Shown here piece after piece: positions 35,458 to 46,017 of a stretch of 64,000 bases of DNA. Source of the DNA: Ottelia alismoides (lineage: Eukaryota; Streptophyta; Magnoliopsida; Alismatales; Hydrocharitaceae); contig JAZKJV010003256.1 of NCBI GenBank assembly GCA_037367405.1, forward strand, positions 1,116,001 to 1,180,000, given 5' to 3'. Made by a program: the position numbers and the translations under genes. Numbering within the stretch: position 1 is the first letter of the stretch; each line of letters begins with the position of its first letter. Under the pieces are notes generated by a model. That model searched no databases and had not been told where the DNA came from. It worked only from the letters and a program-made list of their open reading frames with translations.

Positions 35458-38400
35458 TGGATCGTGAAATTGCCCTACGTTAATTGTGTCGCATTATTGT
35501 AGTTGGGTAATCAGGATCGATAAAAAATTAACCGCACAAATCGATGAATTATATAATGTGTGGTTTTATGTATCTTTAACCTAGGCAAGCCATAAGGTCG
35601 ACTCAAGGAGGGAAAGGAACAACTTCGGATCAAATTAGATGAATTAGCTCATGGTTTTCAAAGTAGATTTTTTTGTATTTTATTTATGCGATAAAAATGC
35701 AAATGCACAAATGTGGATGGATTAGGTTATTAAGAAAACGAGCCACTTAGCCAAAATTAATTTTAATATGAAATTAATCCAAATTAGGTTAGTTTCATTT
35801 TTCCTGTAAATGTAATCCAACGGTGAATGCAAAATGTATTTTTTTTGGAATTTTTGTATTTAATATGCAATAATGAAAATGCTAACTATTTAGGGGTTTT
35901 TATACAATTTTTAATGCAATCAGAATTTAAAAATCATGAAAATTTTACTAGAAGTAAAACATGATGAAATGAAGATATAATAATTTTTTGTAATTTTCTG
36001 ATAATTTATGATTTTTTTATAATTTTTTTAATAGAAAAATATTGACTATGAGTATTTAATTTCTAATAAATCCACGAAATCAATTTATGCAGAAATCGAC
36101 TTATCTCAATTAGATGTTTATGCAGGCAATGCATGAGACTTAAAATTTTGCAAAAAAAGTATTTGTGGATTTAACTAAAAATCAATTACATAGTAATTAT
36201 AGAACACTCATACGCATCATCTTTAACTTTTCACAATTTTTGGAGAAAGCATTAATTAAACATGAATTACAGACCATGAAATGGGTAAACATACAATTCT
36301 TCACCAAAATAATTTTAATTATCTACCCAATGCTCATAAAAATATATTTAAATAACCGAAAGGTAGAGAATTAAATGTTCTACAAAAGCAATTTTTGTGA
36401 AAAAATGATGCAATATTGATATCCAAATTTAAGAACAAATATAGGGGTGTCTTTGCAATACTGAAAATAGAACTGAATGAACTAAGATGTGTATAGGGGT
36501 ACTTTTGTAATTAAAAAACGTGATGGGCTTAATATGTAAATTTTCCAAACAATTTAAAAAAATAAAAAAGGGCCTTGCAGAACGTGGGTTTTAGGGCATG
36601 ATCTTCAGGGAGGAGCGGGTGCGGCAGCAGCACCCGTAGTTGGAGTCGCACGGTAGGAGGACACACGACGGTGGCGTGCGAGCGCATCGAGGGTGGGGTG
36701 GCGTAAGGGTAGTGGGTGGCTGAGGGACTGTGCTGAAATGCGGTTGTGGATGGAGGGCACGCGCTGGAAGCTGGAGGGGGTCGATGCCACATGCGGAGGA
36801 GGGCCAGAGGCAACAGCGTACGACCATGCAGTAGGAGATGTGCGGTGGCGGTCGGTGGTTGCACTTTTTTTTTTTGATTTTTTATATTTTTTTATTTCTT
36901 GTAACAATAGAAGGTATTAAAAAATATGAAGAAAAAGTAGGGTGAGATAAGGGAGGATGATTGTGGCGGTGTTAATATTGTGTTGGTGTTAGTGGTGGTG
37001 TTTGATGAAAATAGTTGTGATGATTTGTGGTGATATGGTGTAAAATAACAACAACAAATATATTAGATAAAAAAATAAGAAGAAGGAAAAGGAAAGAAGT
37101 TTTACATGTGAATATCGTCGGATTGGCAGAGCAGCTATGCTGGACTCCTGTCGTTGCCTCGAACGAAGTGGCGGATGCATCGTGAAGCTGAGCGAGCCCG
37201 ATGGGAAGCTCGCGGCACGGCAATGGTGGAGCCACAAATCTCACCTTTGAGGTTGTCGTCGCTCAACTCATCTCCTAAAACTGTAACCTGGAGGATAAAG
37301 GGGCTCGATGTCTCTTCTATCGAAACGGCGGATGAAGATGAATGAGGGAGGAGAAGAGAGAAAAAAGGAGAGGGAAGTTAGAAAAGATGTGGAGAGTAGG
37401 GAGAATGGGGAGTTGGTGACTTGGAGTGGGAAACAAGTAAAGGGAGAAAAAATAAAAAATAAAAAATAAATAAAATAAATAATATAAGTAAGCTATTAAA
37501 ATAATGAAGAGAAAAAATAAATAAAATGGAAAAGAGAGAAAATATAAAAATTAAAATAAAAAGAAATTAAATAATTTATTTAAAATAATAATAATAATAA
37601 ATCAATAATAAATAAATAAATAAATAATGAAAATAATAAAAAAATGGGTGACACATGGGGCTCCAAGAGCAACCATGTGTCGCTCCCAAAAAAATGAGAA
37701 ATTATATGTAAAGAAAAAAAAAAGTAAATACAAAAGGGGGTCAAATCAAAAAGTGGTCAACATGAAAGTTTCTTGTTTTGACGAGATCTATAACTTTCAT
37801 GAGAAACTGAAAATCAAAATAAGCCATATGTACAACGTGTATTTTTTAGTGGTATCTTATAGGTATAAAATATCGTATTTTTTGTTTTGCATTTTTTGTT
37901 ATTTTTAAATAAGATAAAAGTCAAGATAAGAATAGAAAAATATGAAATAAATATTTACAACTTAATATAATTTTCTAGATTTGTAATGATTAAGAAAATA
38001 AAAAGATAAAAATGAAGGGTATTTTGTCAATATATACAATATACAATAGGGGCCTAGAACCCAAGTTTCACATACGATCTCCTATTTTTATGAAATTGGT
38101 CTTGTTTTGAAGCTCTTTAAATGTATATTAATTTAAAAATGAGTAGACCTAAATCGGATACTGGATGTGATAGATATTCACATTTTAAGATTCATAGTCT
38201 CAAACTTGGATTTGGTTTTATTGGACAAGATAATATTTTTTTGATATTTTTTCCTTTATTAGTGTTAGTAATATATACACTATAGAGTTGATTTTATTGA
38301 ATTTAATGTTAGTATAAAATAGATATAAATATATGAATTTGGTTATTATACATGTGAATATATATACAAGTGATTTTTGGCTTCTTATTTAATGGAAATA

Positions 38401-38533
38401 TGAATGCTAAAATGCAGATATTATTTACAAGACATGAATGATAATAATGTAGAATAAATGGGGAAATGCAGCTATTTACTTGGGAATGAAGCTCCATTTT
38501 CAACTTTTAGAGTGATGAATCACAGATTCATCA
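35458..38533 (-). repeat. E3 3' LTR
   Basis: About 3.08 kb. On the - strand it starts TGATGAATC-TGT-GATTCATCA, a perfect 9-bp palindrome with a 3-base loop, and ends near CGATCCA (decayed from a GTTCATCA-like tip). It shares with the E2 LTRs the CTCCCTTGAGTTCGACC-like block near its end and GC-richer stretches at 36590-36860 and 37110-37330. A possible splice donor, CAAAG then GTGAGAT, reads on the - strand at 37249-37239. Proline- and arginine-rich frames (36529-37345) are products of GC-rich LTR sequence. The left edge is approximate. Confidence 0.8.
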
Positions 38534-38575
38534 ATCTCCTATACTTAAACCTTGCTCGTTCACGAGCAACTAAAA
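38534..38575 (-). other. E3 polypurine tract and adjoining hairpin
   Basis: On the - strand this reads TTGCTCGTGAACGAGCAAGG, then TTTAAGTATAGGAGAT, directly before the LTR. The first part is a GCTCGT/ACGAGC hairpin. The last part is the plus-strand priming site, with one G of the usual G-run changed to A. Confidence 0.8.
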
Positions 38576-39733
38576 TGAAATGCAAAAGTAAATTGATTTT
38601 GAGTTCCATATCAAGGTCATGAACAAAAGGTGAAAATGGACTTTGACTTGACCTTTGAATTAATAGTGTGGCGAAACCTTATTGGGATCTGAATTTAAAA
38701 CATAACAACCTCTGAGTTCCACAGGTCTCTTATTCAGGTCGCCTCTATAGTCAGGTTAGAACAAATCCTCATATGCAAATCCTGATGACTACGAATCTTA
38801 CTTGTACTGTGTAAGTGAAATATAGCACTCCACATGAGGATTGGCAAAGAAATTGCCACCTATAACAAGATATCTCTAATTCCCCGGTCTAGCAACTCTT
38901 TCCTCGAGGAGCAGGGTACTCCCTTTTAAGTTCAAGTGCGACCAGCTCAAGAAGATGGGGTAGAGAAGAGAATGGACTGTGACTAGTGCAGTCACATATA
39001 CGTAGAGCTTGAGCAGTGTAGCCAAGTAATCCAGCTGCAAGCTTTGAAGCTTTTCTTATTTTTTATACTTGTATATACACTCCGACGGGAATTTTACTTT
39101 TCAATCAGGCATGTCCACTTTTGGAAATTCTGCATTTTTTTCTTTTTTTTCTTCCTTTTTTTGACATATATACAAGGTGCGGCATGTACATAAGGAGTTT
39201 TTCTTCTTGAGCCAGTAGACTATCCATCTTTTGAAGCATTATTGCAATCCACAACATCGTGTCGTTAGACATCAACGCCACTAAACTAGGTTGAGATGCA
39301 CTACCCTCTCTAGAGGAGGACGGATGTTTCCACCTGGGTGCAACTCCAATCTAAAGGATTCTACCTCCTCACCACCTCATAAACGAAAAGCTACATGCAT
39401 GGTACTTGTCCAAGTTAGGTTACTGTCTAAAAGAATCGTGCGTATGTATGAAATATTCTACTTAGACAAATCAAGATGACATGTGAACATAGACTTGCGG
39501 ACTCAAAGAATTAAGTCTCTTGACATGAAAAAATCTTAACTCCAGTTCCTATAAGGTTCATGTGAAATTAGGTAGATAAAGGTCAAATAATATCCATCCT
39601 GGACATCTATTCATAACTTCGTTCAGATCCCACTATCTTTTCACTTAACATATGCTAAATATGCAAATGAGATGCAGATGACATGCTATGTAGAAAAAGT
39701 GCAAGACATTTTTTTCAATGCAAGGATGATATG
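38576..39733 (-). other. E3 3' untranslated region, distal part
   Basis: Non-coding. Reverse complement of E2 58120-59255 with small differences. Shared blocks include the phrase around CTACCCTC/TCTAGAGGAGG (39300-39325 here, 58530-58550 in E2). Confidence 0.75.
39729..39733. repeat. Target duplication of E2, left copy
   Basis: ATATG, identical to 62209-62213, flanking TGATGAATC and TTCATCA tips. It proves that E2 is a single insertion into E3. Confidence 0.92.
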
Positions 39734-42700
39734 TGATGAATCAGTGATTCACCACTCTACAAGTTGAAAATAAAGCTTTATTCCTGAGAAATTAGCTTCA
39801 TTTTTTTATTTATATTGCATAATTAAAGTTCATGCATATGTAAAAAATGTGTATTTTAGCATGCATATTTGTATTAATTAAGGAGCCAAATTCACTTGTA
39901 CATATTCACCTATATATTACCTAAAATCACCTATTTGTATCTATTTAATGCTAACTCCAAATCCAATAAAATCAACTCTATAGTGTATATATAACTAACA
40001 CTAATAAAGGAAAAATATCAAAAAAATACTAACTTGTAAAATTGTCCAATAAAATCTAAATAATAGTTTGAGATTATGAACCTCAAATGCACATATCTCT
40101 CTCATACAGTGTCTGATTTAGGTCTACTCACTTTTAAACTAATATACATTCAAAGACCTTAAAAAAGACTAATTTCATTAAAATCGAAGTTCATATGTAA
40201 AACTTGGGTTTTGGGCCCCCAATTGTATATTGTACATATTGACCAAAATACCCTTCATTTTTATTCTTGTATTTTATTAATTATTAGGAATCCAAAAAAT
40301 AGTTTTATTCATAGATATTTCTTTCACATTTTATCTATTTTATTTTGACTTTTATGTTATTTAAAAATGTAAAAAATTGTAAAAGATAAAAATGCGGTAT
40401 TTTATATCTATAAGGTCCCGCAAAAATACTTTTTGTACAGATATCTTCCTTTGATTTTCGGTCCTTCACAAATATTTTGGATATCATCGAGACGAGCAAC
40501 TTTCATGTTGACCACTTTTTGATTTGACCTCTTTTGTTATTTATTTTTTTATTTTCTTTAAATTTAATTTTTTATTTTTCTAGGTACGACACGTGGCGGC
40601 TCGTGGAGCCGCCACGTGTCACCCTATTATATATTTATTTATTTATTATTTTCATATTTTATTTTATTTATTATTTTTATTATTTATTTTATTTATTATT
40701 TATTTTATGTATTTATTAATATTTATTTATTTATTTTCTTTTGCTTTTATTTTCTCTTCATTATTTTTAGTAGCCTACATATATTACTTTATTTTTTATT
40801 TTATTTGAACCACTTTTACTTCTTGTTTACTTATTCCTCACTCCAAGTCTTAATTTCCTCCACTATTCCTCCACTTTCTCAACTTCTTTTAGAACTCCCT
40901 CCTCCTCCTTTTTATTCTCTTCTCCTCCATCATTTTTCATCATTCACCATCTTCACAGAGAAGAGAGAGAGAGCTCCGACGACACGTGGGTGACAGCTAC
41001 GGTGTTCTTCCGTCGACTGATGACATCTTCTTTCCTAAGGAGACATCTGGTGTGAGGCATCCCATCACGCCGTCACGGGTCTTCAAGCCCGCTGAGCGCC
41101 ATCTCTACCGCGGCGTCGAGCAACGACCGGAGGTGGCCTCCGTCCTTCCACCTCCTCATCCCAGGCACCTCGTCTTGCATACCTTAAAGGTAAACCTCCT
41201 CCTTCCCTTTCTCTTATCTCTTTCTCACTTTCTCTCTCTCTCTACCCATGACTCGTCTTTCCTCTATTCATATGTTCCTTAATTTTTCCTCTATTTCTCA
41301 TTTTCCTCCACCAATCACCGTCCGTTAGACTGCCTGCTACCTCCCTATCCACAGTGGTCGCACTCGCTCTCAGTCGAACACTTTGGGACCCCTTTATCTT
41401 CACCTCCTCGGTCGATGCAACATCAAGCTCCTCCAGCCTGGCATACACATCGCCATCGCCTTCATCCATCCGTAGGACCAGCCGCTCGCCATCAGTCGCC
41501 TTCGACAACAGCTCTTAACGCTCAGCCCCGCCTTACTGTCTACACCAGTCCTCCATCGCGGCTACTTCATACAACCATCGCCCGCAACCGCCCTGCGTCG
41601 TTTGTTGACCAAGGAGGTTGCCTCAACCTCCTTTGTCCAGCGAGGCAGACCTGCGAGCTCCTTCACCTTGCAAACCCCACCAAACCTCCAGGAGACTCAT
41701 CTATGATAGGAGCCCTCCGTTTGCCACCAACCACGACATCGGCGATCGTAGCCTCCAATCGCCCTCGCAGCATGATCCTCGCCTGCTCCAGGATTCTGCT
41801 CGACCACATGCCCTCTGTTTTCATCTCCATCTCACATGTACGGCATAAGAGGTAGAGGTAAATTACAAGGACACCCCTGCAGATTCCGCCAATTGCCAAG
41901 ATGTTCTCCCTAGCCAAGGCATGTGCGAGGCACGTGCCATTTTGGAGAAGTTGTAAAGCACGCCTTCCATCTTCCGGAGATATGCAAAAGAGCCCTCGAC
42001 CATTGGAGATCACGTGCTGCACATGTGCATCAGTGGAGAAATTTCATATATACCCTCTCGGGTATAGGTAATCTCATATAAGTCCCTGTCAGCATTCTTT
42101 TATTTTATCAATTTTATTTTTGTAAATGCATATACATCCATGTGTTTGCATATTTATTTGAACGTGCATTGGCATTATTTCATGATTCTAAAAATTGCAT
42201 ATTGTAGAACACTTTAGGCTTTATCATTATGAATGTTGGTTTGATTTTTGTGAGCTATAGATTATTTAATATATTTATTTTTGTGGAAAATTGAATATTT
42301 TGTCCAATGCTTGCTATTAATTCAATATTAAATTCATCCTTGATCTAAAAAATTTGCAAAAAAATCAAATTAGGTAGAGTTTGAGTAGTTTTACTTTGTG
42401 CATAGAAATCATCTTATTTCCATGCATATCGAGGTCGTAATAAATTAATTTGTTATTTGTTTAATTAATTTTTAATAAGTCATACACTAATTTTTTGGAG
42501 ATCTAGAAATTATCCTGGATTCCACGTACAAAGAAGTATTTAGGATATATTTAGTTTCTGAAAATAATTTGGTTTTGTATTTATTAAAATTAATTTATAA
42601 AAATCACTCTTCATTCATATTTAATTCGTAATTAAATCATATTGAGTCGAAAAATTCCAACAAAATTGAGTAGTCTAATTTCATCATTATTCAACTCGTG

Positions 42701-43023
42701 GCCAAGTTTGAGAATTTTTGGACATTGTTTGAATGAAATTTACATTTTATCCCACAAATTTGTTCAAAATTACATTAAATTTTTAATTGAATTTAAAAAT
42801 ACCAAAAAAATATTTCTCTGAAACCCTAGCATCTCGATGGACTAAAAATAAATCTAGGGAGAAAGTTGACTCCCTGAGTTCGACCTTGGGCTTGCACAAT
42901 TAAAACTATTATCACTTGCTATTAATTGATATTTTAATTAAGTGGTTTTTGATTGATCTGAATTTATCTGGCTACAATGCATTGAAAACGATTAAATTAA
43001 AAGGGTAAATTCTGGGTTCATCA
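39734..43023 (+). repeat. E2 5' LTR
   Basis: 3290 bp, TGATGAATC-AGT-GATTCACCA to GGTTCATCA. It has a T-rich middle with TTTA repeats (40630-40800), a GA run before a short frame (40986), and a GC-richer segment at 41000-41850. It is 377 bp longer than the 3' LTR, explained by a deletion in the 3' LTR matching about 41822-42197 here. Short frames inside are LTR sequence. Confidence 0.9.
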
Positions 43024-43025
43024 AA

Positions 43026-43043
43026 TGGCGTCGTTGCCAGAGA
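43026..43043 (+). other. E2 primer binding site (tRNA-Asp type)
   Basis: TGGCGTCGTTGCCAGAGA matches the TGGCGCCGTTGCCGGGGA site used by many Athila/Tat elements at 15 of 18 bases. All three differences are C to T or G to A. It begins two bases after the LTR end. Confidence 0.85.
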
Positions 43044-44452
43044 GGCAGACAGCATAGGATCATTTTAGAAAAATTAGAGTTAGGTTTTCCATCCCCGGGT
43101 AGTCTGACTCCTGGTTTTTCTTGTGAATAGCTCTTTATTTATTTTCAGTATTTATATATTCTTTGTCATTCTCTCTGACCATTGTCTTATTTTTGTACAA
43201 GGAACACGAGGCATCGAAGGTGACTTGTCAGGAGAACCGAAGAACCCGCATTAAATTGAACCAAGTGGCTTTGAGAGAACTTGTAAAAAAAGTCTGCATT
43301 TAAAGCGGTTCCCCTTTGGGTTCTCCCGTGTGTAACCGAATAAAAAGACTCTCTGTGTTGTGTGGTTGTTTGTCGTAAGATAGATCCTGCACTCGTAGCT
43401 CTTAGAGCTTCTTAGGTCTGTTTGTGCTCGTAATATCTAGGACAGCACATCACTATTAATGAGAGGCACTTAGACCGCATATATATTAGTCAAAATCAAT
43501 TTGTTCATCACTCGCTAATAGAATTTCCTGTATAGGAGCGATTTTCTAGTTTGTAATTCATATATCCTAAAAATCTGTCTCGCATCCCGCATGTAGAGTG
43601 CGAGGACTACTGTAAGACTTCTGAACTAGGCATGTATAATTGATTTTTCATTGCATCCACTTTTCTCAACTCCCTCCCCCTTGGTTTTACTACTTAGGAT
43701 TAAAGGAAATTGGGACTGGACAATAAGCATGCCTTGTGTGTTGGACTAATCAAGTGGTCATCTAACTTAAAATCGGGACTACTTAATGAATCGACCAAAA
43801 AACTCAATTTAAAACTGGAAATTCTGTTTGCAGGAGAGTAACCCCAACCTTGATTTCAGGATGAGTAAGGGTATAGAGAGTGTGTGCACACACTAAGATA
43901 GAACCCAAATCCCTGCCTTCCATATCAATGTACCTTGCTCTTATTGAATATCATAGGCTGAAGTATTTGAAGTTCAACTGACCAGCACCAAGTAGCCTCG
44001 CTTGCTTCGGCAAGTAGATAGGGGCGAAGCACCAGTGCAACACAACAAGTTGCTAGTAACCCTCCAGGGCAAAGTGACAAGCCTTGTCAGTCTCCACCTA
44101 CTTCGGTAGGTAGATAGCGGCAGGTCCCTAAACTTCGTCGGTATTAACCAAGTAAGATGGTGATAGGAGCTAAGAGAGGAAGGGTGTTGGTATCTTAGAC
44201 GACAGGTTAAATAGGGGAGACGACATTGAGTCGACTGCCCTATAGCCCATCACGTAATCCTTGCTAACTTTGCTTGAAAATCACACTTAAAATCAACCAG
44301 ATTAATCGGACCCAGCTTCAGGTCCTTCACCGTGTTGAGTGTGAACTCAGGGTTTGCTCTTGCGTTTGTTTTGTGTCTATCCGTGTGTGTTATCATGTGT
44401 ACTTGCACGTTTTCCACCTCGATTCGCTTAAATTCATCTATTCCTCTTCAAG
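43044..44452 (+). other. E2 untranslated leader
   Basis: About 1.4 kb with no credible frame. It holds two imperfect copies of a CTTCGG(C/T)A(A/G)GTAGATAG block (44006-44025 and 44100-44118). Parts resemble the E1 leader. It ends in a T/C-rich stretch just before the ATG at 44453. Confidence 0.7.
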
Positions 44453-44481
44453 ATGTCGAGATATTGGTCATCATATCCAGG
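44453..44481 (+). pseudogene. Start of E2 gag-like frame, interrupted at codon 9
   Basis: ATG at 44453 follows the leader in the same way as the E1 gag start at 7999. Nine codons (MSRYWSSYP) can be read before the double LTR begins at 44482. CCAGG (44477-44481) is the left copy of the proposed target duplication. The right copy CCAGA (51447-51451) keeps the frame used by 51447-52241. Only the positions are given here. Confidence 0.65.
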
Positions 44482-45486
44482 TGATGAATCTGCGATTCGT
44501 CATCTTTATTCATTTATTTTAGCTTAAAATCCCTTATAAAACACCTACATATAACATTAAATTCATATTCTTACTAACTTGCATCTGTCTGTAAATAGTG
44601 TAAACGTCTTACCATTTTGACCTAAAATAAATAAATAAATAAAGGAAAAATAAAGAAAATAAAAAAAGGAATATTGTATATATGTAATTGATACATGCTG
44701 ACCCGAACCCTGAGAGTAGGTCAAGATTTGATCGGATCGACCAGGAGTAAAGTAGGGGGAGATAGGGTCTTTATTCAGAAAATACAAAAAAATTTGTATC
44801 TTGTGTATATTTGTATACTTCACTATTTTATTTTTACATAAATTGACCTCAAACAAAATAATTTTCAAAACAAAAGTTGTAAATAAAATGTTTTCTAATT
44901 AATAAAAATAATTGCACAATCAAATCATGTACAGAAATAAAGCAACCACATTTGGAAAAGCCACTAAGCAATAATTGAAAGCCAATTCTGGCTCCATATG
45001 AATTCAAATTGAACCAAACTCACTTCCATTGTATTCTAAATAAAATTATCTTTAAAATGGCTGTGATTTCATAATTTTTGGAGTTACGGTTGAAAAGTAG
45101 GTTTTCTAGGGTGGTTTGTGCAATTTTCTCATGTATTTGTACATATTATATTTGTAAATATTTGTAAATATTTTTACTAATTATTTAAAATAAAAAAATA
45201 AAAATTTTAAAGCAAAAAAACTAATTTTCTTATTTACCCATGTATATAATGTCATATATGTACGTAGCATATGTATATAGTTAATTTTCTTAACTAACTA
45301 CCACAAAAAATAAAAAAATAACATTTATTTTTGAAATAAATAAAGTGACGAAAATACAAAAAAATTATTATTTTTTGTAAATCTTTATCTTACTAATTTA
45401 TTTCATTTCAATTTTTCTTATCTCTCATCTCTTATCTTCATCCAAAAAATAAAAAAAATCAAAAATTCAAACTCCATTATCTTCTC

Positions 45487-45497
45487 TATTTATATGG
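45487..45497 (+). promoter_or_regulatory. TATA box of G2a
   Basis: TATTTATATGG, followed by CTCC and a pyrimidine-rich stretch. The identical box occurs in G2b at 48956. The related box in the - strand solo LTR reads CCATATAAAGCC. Confidence 0.6.
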
Positions 45498-45652
45498 CTC
45501 CTTCTCCCTCATTCCAACTTGTTCAATCATTGGTGAGAAGAGCCCGATCTCCAAGATTCTTCTTGTCGTAGAAATGGTGCCTAGCCTCCGAGCCGTCTGG
45601 TGATAGCGAGTCGGCCTTCGTCGAGGTGATCAAGGTATTTTCCGCTCCTAAA

Positions 45653-46017
45653 GTGAGATCCAATTTTCTTCTCGTTTTTTTTATCTTGATTAACCTTAGC
45701 TTAATTTTTTGCCTCTTTATTTCGTTGTCCATTTTTTATCTAGATCTTATATTCCATCATGATTTTGATTCATCTTTGATCTCGATTTTTCATCCCATTT
45801 TCTTGATCCTATCGCGTTCTTTTCTACCTCGCACGATCTTCCACCTCTGACCATACACGGTGGTTGGAGATCCGGTTCCATCTGCCATTTTCTACGGAAT
45901 CGCACTCATCTACATCTTCCGCTTTGATTTTTGGTATCGAGTCATCATGCTCGCATCCTAATTCATATATAAATAAAAAGAATAAAAAAATCTTTCTCTC
46001 TAACATTTTTTTTGCAG
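45653..46017 (+). other. Putative intron in G2a LTR
   Basis: Donor CCTAAA then GTGAGATCC; branch-like CTAAC at 46000; T-run; acceptor TTTTGCAG ending 46017, then GATCATC. Length 365 and T-rich. G2b has the same signals in the same places (372 bases). It would be removed from the start of the element's transcript. Confidence 0.6.

Larger units (their letters stand above)
35458..39733 (-). mobile_element. E3 (same family as E2), 3' part on - strand
   Basis: Read on the - strand, this holds the end of the internal region (39733 down to 38534) and the 3' LTR (38533 to 35458). It is the reverse complement counterpart of E2 58130-62208. The rest of E3 resumes at 62209, because E2 inserted here with target duplication ATATG (39729-39733 and 62209-62213). 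E3 itself sits in C3: copia sequence stops at about 35457. Confidence 0.87.

Noticed and set aside
36529..37345. Overlapping proline- and arginine-rich frames on both strands
   Set aside because: They fall in the GC-richer part of the E3 LTR and share no residues with frames at matching positions in the E2 LTRs.
40534..40993. Hydrophobic Phe/Tyr/Ile-rich frames resembling membrane proteins
   Set aside because: They translate TTTA-type low-complexity repeats in the E2 LTR. The hydrophobicity is a result of T-rich codons.
43980..44160. Repeated CTTCGG..GTAGATAG blocks as a tRNA-like or riboswitch structure
   Set aside because: Only two imperfect copies, no cloverleaf or conserved loop, and they lie in a retrotransposon leader.
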